This document shows, piece after piece, positions 26,698-36,161 of a stretch of 64,000 nt of DNA (its first letter is position 1; every line of letters begins with the position of its first letter). The position numbers were made by a program, and so were the translations under genes. A model generated the notes under the pieces. That model saw nothing but the letters and a program-made list of their open reading frames with translations. It ran no database searches and was not told where the DNA came from. Source of the DNA: JBMNGH01 sp050949725 (lineage in GTDB: Bacteria; Bacillota; Thermosediminibacteria; Thermosediminibacterales; Tepidanaerobacteraceae); the NCBI GenBank assembly GCA_050949725.1, contig JBMNGH010000008.1:1-64000 (forward strand), read 5' to 3'.

Positions 26698-28368
26698 ATG
26701 ATATTAAATCAGCTAAATTCGACTTATCGACATGCAAGAAGATACAGACAAATAATAAATGTTTTGATCAAATATGGTTTTGGTCATCTCATTGAGAAAT
26801 TTGGAGTAATTGTTCCGCGTGCAAAACAACGTAAAATAGAGGATATTGATAAAAAACTGTCTGTACCACAAAAAATAGTCTTAATGCTTCAAGAACTAGG
26901 CCCAACATTTATTAAATTAGGCCAGTTGCTCAGCACAAGGCCTGATATCATACCGGAAAACTACATACGTGAACTAAAGAAGCTTCAAGACAATGTACAC
27001 GGATTTGATTTTGCAGCAGTAAAACAGCTTATTGAAGATGAGACAAAAAGTAATCTTGATGAGTTGTTTTCTTTTTTTGAGCAGAATCCTTTAGCTGCAG
27101 CTTCTATCGGCCAGGTCCATCGGGCAGTTTTAAGAGGAGGGCAGGAGGTAGTTGTAAAGGTACAGAGACCCGGTATAGAACAAATAATAAATGTAGATTT
27201 GGAAATACTTAAGGGCATCGCCGCTCTTGCCGAAAAGAGGTTTCCTGAAATACGAATATATGATCCTGTGGGAAAAATTGAAGAATTTTCAGATGCCATA
27301 CAAAAGGAATTGGATTTTACATTAGAAGGTTGGAATATTGAAAAAGTAAAGCTAAATTTCGAGGACGATGAGACAGTATATATCCCAAAAGTGTATTGGG
27401 ATTCAACAACTCGGAGAGTTTTAACAATGGAGTACATTGATGGGATTAAAGTAGACCGGCCAGGTGAAATTGCTGGCATTGGTATAAATTGCGGAAAAAT
27501 CGCTGAAAATGCAGCAATGGCTATCATGAAGCAGATTTTTGTACACGGGTTTTACCACGGTGATCCGCATCCGGGCAATATACTTATAAATCGTGCTGGG
27601 AAGATAGTTTTTATAGATTTCGGGTTGATGGGACGAATAGATAAATATACGAAGTACAAGCTTGCTGAACTCATAACAGGTATAGTGAAAAGGGATGCAG
27701 GCAAAATTACCGGTGCAATTTTAGATATTAGCGTTGTAGAAGAGAAAACAGATATACGGCATTTTGAGCTTGATATACAAGACTTGGTTGAACGATACTA
27801 TGGCAGAGCATTAAGGCAGATCAACATATCACAGCTATTTAGTGAGCTGTTCTCACTGGTTGTCAAATATAAGATAGCAATACCATCTAATTTTACGTTG
27901 CTTATTAAAAGCGTCATTACAATCGAAGGTGTTGCCAGGGAATTATCCCCTGATTTTGACATTGAAAAGGTTGCTAGACCGTTTGTTCAAAAAATGATAT
28001 ATGAGCGCTATGACCCCATAAATTTAATCAAAGAAGCCTTCTTTAATATTTCGGAAATCAACAGGTCTCTCGCGTTGATTCCAAAGATAATAAACATGTT
28101 GTATGAGAGGTCTAATCGCGACAGTCTGAAGCTGGATTTTGAGACAACCGGCAGCGAAAAAATTATATTCGAATTGAACAAAATGATAAATCGTCTTGTA
28201 TTCAGCTTGATCGCAGCATCTTTTATTATAGGTTCTTCTTTAATAATTCAATCTAATATTGGGCCTTTCGTTAAGGGACTTCCTATTATTGGTTTGTTAG
28301 GTTTTACTGCCGCTGGTGTGCTGGGTTTGTGGCTTATTATATCGATTTTGAGAACAGGTAAATTATAA
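26698..28368 (+). CDS. ABC1/UbiB/AarF-type atypical kinase
   Basis: 556 residues. Conserved blocks: QELGPTFIKLGQLLSTRPDI (near 65-85), AAASIGQVHRAVL with following VVKVQRPGI, HGDPHPGNIL catalytic loop, FIDFGLMG metal motif, and two C-terminal membrane helices (about 500-552). UbiB/Coq8 family proteins are ATPases that support ubiquinone or other isoprenoid lipid metabolism. No quinone genes lie nearby, so the substrate is unknown. It overlaps the end of the convergent phosphodiesterase by 6 bases. Confidence 0.9.
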   Translation: MILNQLNSTYRHARRYRQIINVLIKYGFGHLIEKFGVIVPRAKQRKIEDIDKKLSVPQKIVLMLQELGPTFIKLGQLLSTRPDIIPENYIRELKKLQDNVHGFDFAAVKQLIEDETKSNLDELFSFFEQNPLAAASIGQVHRAVLRGGQEVVVKVQRPGIEQIINVDLEILKGIAALAEKRFPEIRIYDPVGKIEEFSDAIQKELDFTLEGWNIEKVKLNFEDDETVYIPKVYWDSTTRRVLTMEYIDGIKVDRPGEIAGIGINCGKIAENAAMAIMKQIFVHGFYHGDPHPGNILINRAGKIVFIDFGLMGRIDKYTKYKLAELITGIVKRDAGKITGAILDISVVEEKTDIRHFELDIQDLVERYYGRALRQINISQLFSELFSLVVKYKIAIPSNFTLLIKSVITIEGVARELSPDFDIEKVARPFVQKMIYERYDPINLIKEAFFNISEINRSLALIPKIINMLYERSNRDSLKLDFETTGSEKIIFELNKMINRLVFSLIAASFIIGSSLIIQSNIGPFVKGLPIIGLLGFTAAGVLGLWLIISILRTGKL

Positions 28369-28908
28369 ATCACATTCCTTTATTTTCTGACCTGTTTTTA
28401 TGTCAAAGAGACTGATCTTCGAACCCGTAACAATAGCCGCCGAAGGGATTTCATCCTTTGGAAGGGCGCAGGAGCCCGGGTTTACAAGAACCAAACCATT
28501 CTTTTTTTTTAACATTTTTTTATGAGTATGACCTGTTACCAATAAATTAATTTGCCATTTTGCCGCAAGGTCAATCAGCTGATTTTCAGAATGTTCGTGG
28601 CCGTGGGTTACGAGTATCCGAAAGTTTCCGATGCACGCAAATGCAAAAGGTGATTGTATTGGTATCGATAGTACCATCTGGTCTATTTGGGCATCACAGT
28701 TTCCCTTGGCTGCTATAAAAGGAATTTCAATGTCATTAATAATGTTTGCTAACTCCTTCGGATTATATCCTTCGGGCAAAGGGTTTCTAGGACCATGATA
28801 CAGTATATCTCCCGCGTGAATTAAGCATTCACATTTTTCCATATTATTAATTGTTTTTAAAAATGCCGTATAACTCCCATGCGTATCACTGATTATCCCA
28901 ATGTTCAT
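28363..28908 (-). CDS. YfcE/MJ0936-type metallophosphodiesterase
   Basis: 181 residues. Calcineurin-like fold with all metal motifs: ISDTHG at the start, HAGDIL, KGNCD, VTHGHEH and VTGHTH. YfcE proteins hydrolyse phosphodiesters with Mn2+. ATG at 28908 chosen since TTGGAGG is the ribosome site. Convergent with the UbiB-like gene. Confidence 0.88.
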   Translation of the reverse strand: MNIGIISDTHGSYTAFLKTINNMEKCECLIHAGDILYHGPRNPLPEGYNPKELANIINDIEIPFIAAKGNCDAQIDQMVLSIPIQSPFAFACIGNFRILVTHGHEHSENQLIDLAAKWQINLLVTGHTHKKMLKKKNGLVLVNPGSCALPKDEIPSAAIVTGSKISLFDIKTGQKIKECDL

Positions 28909-29063
28909 AGTTATGCAAACCTCCAATTGTTCAACCTTGTACTTAATTTTATCAAAAAACAGGAGTTCTTGGAATTTATTTTACAATCTATTTACAGTAC
29001 AAGTTTATTACAGGAAATTATGGTGCTGTGTCGAATATAAAAGAGAGAAAGGGGATGGTAAAA

Positions 29064-29516
29064 TTGGGTAGAGCTAAAAAAATTTTATTTTTGTTCGGGG
29101 CGATTGCGGTTGTCGTATTTTTTTGTGTGGCCGTAAAAGCAGATATTGGAGAACCGGGATCACAAACCGACCCGATTGTTTCAAAAAGCTATGTCGATAA
29201 GGTATTTCTGGAGCTTAAAAACTACATCGATTCAAAAAAAGGGGAATCGTCCGACCTTGAGATAGTGTATTTGGAAGAGGGTCAAAAACTGATAGGTGAC
29301 AAAGGAACTGAAATAATACTCAGGAGCGGTTCTGCCAGGATAATTGACAGTATATATGGAGGATTGGCAGATGTTACTTCCGGAAAGGATCTTAAAGAAG
29401 GCGAGAACGCACCTCAAAACCATCTTTTAATTGTTCCCAGAGACGATGGTAGGGGGCTTATTACTGACAGTAATGTTGTCGTAATGGTGAAGGGCAATTA
29501 CTCGATATCCGACTAG
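29064..29516 (+). CDS. Conserved secreted/anchored hypothetical protein of Clostridia
   Basis: About 150 residues. An N-terminal hydrophobic segment (ILFLFGAIAVVVFFCVAVKA) looks like a signal peptide or anchor, then an exported domain with VSKSYVDK near the start and LIVPRDDGRGL near the end. The pattern GDKGTEIILRSG...GGLADVTSGKD recurs, as I recall, in thermophilic clostridial hypotheticals; no function is known. AAAGGGG fits the TTG at 29064 best; ATG 29055 and GTG 29028 are in frame alternatives. First gene before the polysaccharide cluster. Confidence 0.65.
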   Translation: MGRAKKILFLFGAIAVVVFFCVAVKADIGEPGSQTDPIVSKSYVDKVFLELKNYIDSKKGESSDLEIVYLEEGQKLIGDKGTEIILRSGSARIIDSIYGGLADVTSGKDLKEGENAPQNHLLIVPRDDGRGLITDSNVVVMVKGNYSISD

Positions 29517-29561
29517 CTTTACATTAATGCTGTATGATGATATACTTTTTTTAGCAAATTT

Positions 29562-29584
29562 CCTCGAGAGAGCGAGGCTTTTTT
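29562..29584 (+). terminator. Hairpin that may terminate and also mask the next ribosome site
   Basis: CCTCG/CGAGG 5-bp stem with a 6-base loop, then CTTTTTT, ending one base before the glycosyltransferase ATG at 29586. The 3' arm contains the only GAGG Shine-Dalgarno candidate for that gene. It could be an attenuator or a translation switch. Confidence 0.4.
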
Positions 29585-29585
29585 A

Positions 29586-30722
29586 ATGGAGAGGCTAACG
29601 GTTTTATTGGCATTGATGGCCTTGAGTGCCGGTGGTGCGGAAACTCATGTTGTTTCACTAGCAAAAGAATTATCTGTTCGTGGAGTAAATGTACTTGTCG
29701 CATCACACGGGGGGAGTCTTACAACTGATCTTGACAAGAGCGGCATTCCGCATTTTACATTGCCCCTTGACAGAAAAATGCCAATTAGCTTAATACGTTC
29801 TGTAAAAGGCATTTCGGATATAGTAAGGCAAAATAAAGTGGATATTATACATGCCCATGCTCGGATACCTGCATGGATATGCCACTGGGTTGAGTACATG
29901 ACTGGTTGTCCGTATATTACAACTTCTCACGGGATATATTCCACAGGCTGGGGAATGGGTTTACTCTCAACCTGGGGCAATAGGACAATTGCTGTCAGCG
30001 AAGATGTAAAAAATCACCTTGTTCAAAATTTTAAAGTCGATCCGGATATCATCCACGTAATACCTAATGGTATTGATCTTAAGAAGTTTGATCCAAATGT
30101 CGATACAACGGCAGTAGAAAAGGAACTGGGAATTTTACCGACAGACCTGAAAATAGTATACATAAGCAGACTAATGGGAGCAAGAGGTGAGATAGCCCTC
30201 AGACTTATAGAGGCAATGCCGGAAATACAGGACGAATTTCCCGATATCAGGCTTGCGGTTATAGGTGAAGGAGATAAGTTTAGTGCTATAAGTAAGATGT
30301 CCAAAGAATACAATAATAGGGTAGGCATTCAAAAGGTTATCGTAACGGGAGCTCGACTCGATACACCGCAAATAATGAATATGGCCGATGTGGCAGTTGG
30401 TGTGGGCAGGGTTGCACTTGAAGCAATGGCTCTAGAAAAACCCGTAATTATTGCGGGAGAAGCAGGGTTTATGGGAGTTTTGACACCTCGAAATTTCAAA
30501 GAGGCACACAAACACAATTTCAGTGGTCGGGGTTCTGACAGGCAGACTAGTGCTTCAACTATAGCAAAATCTATACGAGAACTGCTCAGGAACCGAGAAT
30601 ACAGAGAAGAGCTAGGTGTTTTTGGGAGACAAGCTGTCGAAAAATATTTTTCCATAGAATCCATGACAGAAAATATAATCAAAGTGTATAAAGAGGTATT
30701 GTCGAGGAGGAAAAACAAATGA
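29586..30722 (+). CDS. GT4-family glycosyltransferase
   Basis: 378 residues, GT-B fold. N-domain glycine loop LSAGGAETHVVSLAKEL, nucleotide-sugar C-domain with IPNGIDLKKFDP and VALEAMALEKPVI. It probably extends a lipid-linked wall or surface glycan at the inner membrane face. Acceptor and donor unknown. It ends ATGA-overlapped with the DUF4330 gene. Confidence 0.85.
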   Translation: MERLTVLLALMALSAGGAETHVVSLAKELSVRGVNVLVASHGGSLTTDLDKSGIPHFTLPLDRKMPISLIRSVKGISDIVRQNKVDIIHAHARIPAWICHWVEYMTGCPYITTSHGIYSTGWGMGLLSTWGNRTIAVSEDVKNHLVQNFKVDPDIIHVIPNGIDLKKFDPNVDTTAVEKELGILPTDLKIVYISRLMGARGEIALRLIEAMPEIQDEFPDIRLAVIGEGDKFSAISKMSKEYNNRVGIQKVIVTGARLDTPQIMNMADVAVGVGRVALEAMALEKPVIIAGEAGFMGVLTPRNFKEAHKHNFSGRGSDRQTSASTIAKSIRELLRNREYREELGVFGRQAVEKYFSIESMTENIIKVYKEVLSRRKNK

Positions 30723-31201
30723 AACTGATAGACGGTAAGGGCAAAGTATTTGGTATAATCAACATAATCGATCTTATTGTAGTCTTGCTCGTAATTGCAG
30801 TTGTCGCAAGGTTCGCCATGAGTACGACATCTAGCCCTTTAACAGTTGAAACAAAGAATATTGAGGTTGTCTTGCAAGTAAAAGATGTAAGGGACGCTAC
30901 GGCAAATGTTATCAAAGAAGGAGATATTGTGAGGGAAACGAAGACGAACGTAATTTTAGGAAAGGTGACGAAAGTAGACGTTACTCCTGCACAGACTCTG
31001 GTAGAGACAGCAGACGGGCGTGTTGTAGATTATCCGAATCCTGTTCTCAAGGATGTCAGCATCACAGTAGTTGGCACAGGTACAGCAGGGGAGAACGCCA
31101 TTGTATTGGGAAACAGTGAAATAAGAATAGGCACCTCACTCACCGTAAAAACAAACCTTTATTCTGTAATTTCAACAGTTGTTGAGATAAATGTGCTTTA
31201 G
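30719..31201 (+). CDS. DUF4330 family protein
   Basis: 160 residues. Starts with a membrane helix (INIIDLIVVLLVIAVVARF, residues 14-32) preceded by the typical MKLIDGKGKVFG, then an extracytoplasmic beta-rich domain. The family is uncharacterised but recurs beside polysaccharide export and ligase genes. Overlaps the previous gene by 4 bases, so it is coupled to it. Confidence 0.75.
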   Translation: MKLIDGKGKVFGIINIIDLIVVLLVIAVVARFAMSTTSSPLTVETKNIEVVLQVKDVRDATANVIKEGDIVRETKTNVILGKVTKVDVTPAQTLVETADGRVVDYPNPVLKDVSITVVGTGTAGENAIVLGNSEIRIGTSLTVKTNLYSVISTVVEINVL

Positions 31202-31225
31202 CATTCGGTAAATGAGGGGATCAGA

Positions 31226-33148
31226 ATGGGAGAACTCGGTCAGTGGACACAGAACAGTTTTATATTTAATACCGCTTTGTTACTATCTAGATATTACAAT
31301 GACAGTTTTGTATCACAAATAATTTCCATATTATGTAAACGGCTTGTTACAATTTATAAAACAAGTCTCATAAGTAGGCTGTTCAGCGCTGAGAATTGGG
31401 AAGAAAGGGCTTTTGATGACAGCCTGTTTATCCGAATATTTCCTTTGTTGGCACCTTTGGGTGCAGGTATAATAGATTTTATTAACAATATAGCAGAGCA
31501 GAGTATATTCATTCGCTCAATAGCAGCTGTTGAAAAGGAAATCTTGATTAAACCTTTCAAGACTATTTCACTTATTTTGTTCCCGGCATTATTCATATCT
31601 ACTGCTCTTCAAGCAATGTTATCAAGTTTCATGCCAAGTGTGCTGATGCTGAGACTTGTTATCCTTGTGGTGACTTTTTTGATGTATTTTGTTGAACTGC
31701 CGTTTAAACTGCTTGTCCAGAACAGTTTTGTCGGGCAACCCCTTTTCCGTCTATGGAATAATAAAAATGACCAAACAGCAGAAGCAAACAATTTCATAAG
31801 TCAGGACAAACGAAAAATCAACACAACTCATGGCCTTCTAGCAGTTGTGAGCGGGGTTATCGGGGTATTATATTATTTTCTGCCGACAACAACCTTTGCT
31901 AAGCTTTTCGGCATTGTGATTTTGGGACCTGCCATTTACTTACAACCCGGAATAGGGCTTGCAGCAATAGCGTTTATGCTTCCGTTTACACAGACCACTT
32001 ATATCGCCGCAGTTGCTGGGCTCACTTTTATAAGTGTGCTTCTCAACTTCCGAAGGCTTGAGCTAAAAATCACCGGTATGATGATACCTGTTGCCTTATT
32101 TACAATTTTGGCGGCGGTTGCAGCAGTTTTTTCTGTTATGAGGTCTGAAAGTCTTAATTCATTGCAGCTTTTTATCGTATATTTTATTCTTTTCTATTCT
32201 TCAAGCGTTTTATTTAAAGAAAAAAAGATATTTAGGACTTCTGTTCTTTTATTTGTTGTTTCATCATTAATTGTGGCATTATACGGTATTTATCAATATT
32301 TTATTAAAATACCCACTGCGAATGCATGGGTTGATATATCTCAGTTTCCTGAACTGACGCGTGTTTACTCTACTATGGAAAACCCCAATGTGTTGGCGGA
32401 ATACCTTGTTTTCGCAATTCCTATAGTTTTGGCGTTGCTGACTTCATCAAAAAGGAATCTTGGCAAGGCATTTTATTTGGCAACCCTACTGGTGCTCACC
32501 GTATGTCTTGTAATGACTTCTTCAAGGGGAGGGTGGCTTGGGCTTGTCCTTTCTGTAGTAGTTTATGCTGCGTTGAAGGAGAAAAAGTTATTTATTGTAA
32601 TACTGGTGATTGCATTGCTTTCTCCGATATTTTTGCCTTCTGTGGTTGGCACCAGGGTTGCAAGTATTGGAAGCATAGAAGATAGTTCAAATGCCTTCAG
32701 GGTTTCTATATGGATCGCATCTACACGAATGCTTAGGGATTATTGGCTCACTGGTGTTGGTTTAGGTTTATCTGCTTTTTCGAGGGTTTACAGAGATTAT
32801 ATGATAGCAGGCACGCCCGCATTACATGCCCATAACCTGTACCTTCAGGTGGGGATTGAAATGGGTGTGGTTGGCCTATTGCTGTTGATATGGATATGCT
32901 CGGCAGCTTATTCAAGGGTAAAAGGTTTGCTGAAGCTAGAAAAAAGACATTCTTTTATTCTTGCAGGTATAATTGCGGCACTGGCAGGGCACCTTCTTCA
33001 TGGCCTATTTGATTATGTGTGGTTCAGTCCCAGGATCGTCATGATTTTTTGGATGTATTTAGGTATGACATCTGCCTTATCATCGGTTTTGGACAAAACC
33101 GATGATAAGATAAAGATGGTCGAGGAAGGTGCGAAATGGGAAAAATAA
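31226..33148 (+). CDS. O-antigen ligase / Wzy-like membrane protein
   Basis: 640 residues. An N-terminal region of about 180 residues with several helices is followed by about 10 membrane segments. The Wzy_C-type periplasmic loop includes MENPNVLAEYLVF, SSRGGWLGL and GVGLGLSAFSRVYRDY with HAHNLYLQVGIEMG. Such enzymes transfer or polymerise undecaprenyl-linked glycans outside the membrane. In a Gram-positive this points to a secondary wall polymer or glycoprotein glycan. Overlaps the next GT4 gene by 13 bases. Confidence 0.85.
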   Translation: MGELGQWTQNSFIFNTALLLSRYYNDSFVSQIISILCKRLVTIYKTSLISRLFSAENWEERAFDDSLFIRIFPLLAPLGAGIIDFINNIAEQSIFIRSIAAVEKEILIKPFKTISLILFPALFISTALQAMLSSFMPSVLMLRLVILVVTFLMYFVELPFKLLVQNSFVGQPLFRLWNNKNDQTAEANNFISQDKRKINTTHGLLAVVSGVIGVLYYFLPTTTFAKLFGIVILGPAIYLQPGIGLAAIAFMLPFTQTTYIAAVAGLTFISVLLNFRRLELKITGMMIPVALFTILAAVAAVFSVMRSESLNSLQLFIVYFILFYSSSVLFKEKKIFRTSVLLFVVSSLIVALYGIYQYFIKIPTANAWVDISQFPELTRVYSTMENPNVLAEYLVFAIPIVLALLTSSKRNLGKAFYLATLLVLTVCLVMTSSRGGWLGLVLSVVVYAALKEKKLFIVILVIALLSPIFLPSVVGTRVASIGSIEDSSNAFRVSIWIASTRMLRDYWLTGVGLGLSAFSRVYRDYMIAGTPALHAHNLYLQVGIEMGVVGLLLLIWICSAAYSRVKGLLKLEKRHSFILAGIIAALAGHLLHGLFDYVWFSPRIVMIFWMYLGMTSALSSVLDKTDDKIKMVEEGAKWEK

Positions 33149-34224
33149 TCCAAGTTCTTACTGATACGAACATTGGTGGAGCAGGTAGATATCTTATTAA
33201 TATGATTTCAAGCTGGGATGGCGGGCGCTATGACTTGACGGTCGTTTGTCCAGAGGGAGGAGAGTTGGAAAGGCAGCTCATAAACAAGGGCGTAAACCTT
33301 TATACTGTCAAAGGTGGCGAAAACTCTCTGACGAAAGAGCATATCACTGCACTGTGCCAGATAATTTCGAAAGAGAAAGCAGATATAGTACATACACATG
33401 CGAGTTTGTCTGGAAGAATCGCAGGTAAGATATTGAGGCGCAAAGTAGTGCTTACAAGACATGGCATGAGCCCCATAAATTCTAGTATTATCGTGAGAGG
33501 CGCTACAAAACTCGTTTCATGCCTGCTTACAGATAGAATAATCGCTGTTTCAAGGGCAGTCAAAATTAATCTTATTGAGGCCGGTGTGCCTGCTGATATG
33601 ATCAATATCATTTATAATGGGATCGATTTATCAAAGTTTAAAACGATTGATCCAAGGCTGAGGTCAAAATATGACATACTCCAGGAAGCCCCGGTCATCG
33701 GGTTGGTTGCCAGGCTCGTTCCGGAGAAGGGGTTTGATGTCGCATTAAAGGCAATGACATATATAATCAGACAAATTCCAGAGGCTTTAATGGTCATTAT
33801 AGGAGATGGTCCATCAAGGCAATATCTTGAGGGTCTTTGCACAGACTATAACATTAATAAAAGTGTTATTTTTTTGGGGTACCAAGAGGATGTGGAAAAC
33901 CTTGTGGCCGATTTTGACGTATTTTTAATGCCTTCTATTTCTGAGGGCCTAGGGCTTGCACTCCTAGAAGCAATGGCATTGGCAAAGCCGGTTATTGCTT
34001 CTGAGACAGGTGGGATCCCGGAGGTTGTAAAAAGTGGGGTAAATGGTATTTTGATTCCACCAGGAGATCCGAAATCCCTAGCCCTGGCGACAGTTAAAAT
34101 ACTTTCATCTAAAGACTACGCTAAAAAACTGGGCATTTCGGCAAAAGCCACCGTTTTTAAAAAATTTTCGTCTAAGAGTATGACCGATAAGACTATGGAC
34201 ATTTATGATCAAATCCTCCAGTAG
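33136..34224 (+). CDS. GT4-family glycosyltransferase
   Basis: 362 residues. GT-B signatures: TNIGGAGRYLINMI, IVHTHASLSGR, IYNGIDLSKF, VARLVPEKGFD and the E-x7-E motif in SEGLGLALLEAMALAKPVI. Second GT4 in the cluster. It is the more canonical of the two. Confidence 0.9.
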   Translation: MGKIIQVLTDTNIGGAGRYLINMISSWDGGRYDLTVVCPEGGELERQLINKGVNLYTVKGGENSLTKEHITALCQIISKEKADIVHTHASLSGRIAGKILRRKVVLTRHGMSPINSSIIVRGATKLVSCLLTDRIIAVSRAVKINLIEAGVPADMINIIYNGIDLSKFKTIDPRLRSKYDILQEAPVIGLVARLVPEKGFDVALKAMTYIIRQIPEALMVIIGDGPSRQYLEGLCTDYNINKSVIFLGYQEDVENLVADFDVFLMPSISEGLGLALLEAMALAKPVIASETGGIPEVVKSGVNGILIPPGDPKSLALATVKILSSKDYAKKLGISAKATVFKKFSSKSMTDKTMDIYDQILQ

Positions 34225-34241
34225 ATTGGAGATTCATCATT

Positions 34242-36161
34242 ATGAGCAAGCTGAACAAACTGTTTTCGATATTACTCCTCATATCGATTGGCGTATCGAT
34301 ATATATGTTTGCTCTAAAGGTTTACGTTGAGCAAGATAATGATAAACTGGAGCTTTCAGTATCTTATAAGGAAGTTAAGTCCCTTGCAAATATCCTCGAC
34401 AAGAGCCCTCGAGAGGTCCTGGAACAACTGAAAGATTCAGGCGTGACTTCTCTTGCAATCGAAGAGGCGACAGTAAAGGATCTGGCGGATGTGGGCTGGG
34501 TCTTGATATTGACTGGTTGGCAGCTTCAGGACTACAATAGATTGTTAGGCACAACTGAACATGCTGTTCATGAGCTCGTGACTTCTAATGATTTTAATCC
34601 AAGGAGTTATTACATCCTCACCCATAAAAGGGGCATTCTTGAAAGATTAGGGCTTTTTATGCAGGAGCGGGGATACGATATTAAGTCCTACGAAGCTGGG
34701 GAACTTTACATAATACAGGATGTAAGCGCAAAAGGTGGCTTTACGTCAATGGGTCTAGGGTTTGATCAATCCGCATTTGATCTAGCAAATGATGTAGAGC
34801 TCACCCCCCTGATTGCTTCTAAAGACATTGGAGCTAAGACACCTGTGGAAATTGAGTTTCTGGTAAATGAACTAAATAATAAACACATAAGTATGTTTTT
34901 GCTACTGAACAATGAAATGCCTATCGACAAGGTATCGTTTAGGATGCTAGCGGATTTTTTGAAGGATAATAAAATAAAGCTGGGGTTTGACGAATTTCAG
35001 AAAACTGATGGCATTGCCCTAGTGGCAGAAGAATTGGACTACTCAGCAATACGTGTATATAATCGTCCGCCACATAAATGGATGGACGAATATCTGTTGG
35101 CGGCAAGGGATAGAAAGGACAGGTTGTTGTATCTACATTTGTTTCTTTCAGGTTTCGAAGACCTGCTTGCATACAATATGGAACATATAGCCCGTATTAA
35201 AAATGACATAACGACGAAAGGCATAATAACAGATTTTGAATTAGGAAGTACGTCTCCATTTAAGCCTATATATCCGAGCAAGTTGTTTTCATTCATATCG
35301 TCTTTAGGAATATACTGGGCTTTAAATATTCTTGCAAAAAGAGTCGGGTTATCCCGGACTTTAAGCCTAAGCCTTTTGGCTTCAGTGTTTATTTTATTGT
35401 CAATCGTGGCTATTTACAATTTTTCATTATTCAGGGACGCTGCTGGGCTTTTAGTGGCCGTGAGTTTTCCCGTATTGGCTACATATGAAGAAATGAGAAA
35501 GGAAACACATAATGGCTGCAACTTTAACACTTTAATGTTTGGATCGATTCGAGGATTTTGCAGAGCTACCTTTACAACTATTATCGGTATTTTAATAGCA
35601 TGGGGTATTTTCAGCGGTAGCCCTGCACTGCTTGGTATTGATAAATTTCGAGGTATCAAAGCCCTTTATATAATATCTTATGGCATGTTGATTTTATTTT
35701 ATCTTAACGATAAGAATGGTGGTTTTAATTTTAAAAAGCCAATTATTTCCTTAGGCGGCATTTTAGGACTAATATTGTTTGCAGGAGCGATTTTTGTACT
35801 CATAAATCGCTCCGGTAATACTTCAATCATACCAATACCCGAATGGGAGCTGTCTTTCAGGATATGGCTTGAACAGGCATTATGGGTCAGACCCCGCACC
35901 AAAGAGTTTTTGATCGGTTTCCCTGCCTTGATAATAGGCGGAGGTATAAAAGCCCTCGGCTTAGATAAATGGTCAAAATTATTTTATATTGTTGCCTTAT
36001 TAGGCATGGTTTCAATTATGAATACTTTTAGCCACTTTCATGTACCCGCACTCATATCTATTGTCAGGTCGTTAGAGGGAATGATTATTGGGATAATTCT
36101 TGGTACAGTTGTATTGGGAGGATTTTATCTGTATGAAAAGAGGAGAAAAGGCGATGCGTAG
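34242..36161 (+). CDS. DUF5693 family polytopic membrane protein
   Basis: 639 residues. One N-terminal helix, an extracytoplasmic domain of about 320 residues (SLANILDKSPREVLEQLKDS near 45), then 7-8 membrane segments from about 360. The family is of unknown function and is regularly placed directly before csaB in Clostridia and bacilli, so a part in handling the pyruvylated polymer is likely by association. Overlaps csaB by 8 bases. Confidence 0.75.
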   Translation: MSKLNKLFSILLLISIGVSIYMFALKVYVEQDNDKLELSVSYKEVKSLANILDKSPREVLEQLKDSGVTSLAIEEATVKDLADVGWVLILTGWQLQDYNRLLGTTEHAVHELVTSNDFNPRSYYILTHKRGILERLGLFMQERGYDIKSYEAGELYIIQDVSAKGGFTSMGLGFDQSAFDLANDVELTPLIASKDIGAKTPVEIEFLVNELNNKHISMFLLLNNEMPIDKVSFRMLADFLKDNKIKLGFDEFQKTDGIALVAEELDYSAIRVYNRPPHKWMDEYLLAARDRKDRLLYLHLFLSGFEDLLAYNMEHIARIKNDITTKGIITDFELGSTSPFKPIYPSKLFSFISSLGIYWALNILAKRVGLSRTLSLSLLASVFILLSIVAIYNFSLFRDAAGLLVAVSFPVLATYEEMRKETHNGCNFNTLMFGSIRGFCRATFTTIIGILIAWGIFSGSPALLGIDKFRGIKALYIISYGMLILFYLNDKNGGFNFKKPIISLGGILGLILFAGAIFVLINRSGNTSIIPIPEWELSFRIWLEQALWVRPRTKEFLIGFPALIIGGGIKALGLDKWSKLFYIVALLGMVSIMNTFSHFHVPALISIVRSLEGMIIGIILGTVVLGGFYLYEKRRKGDA

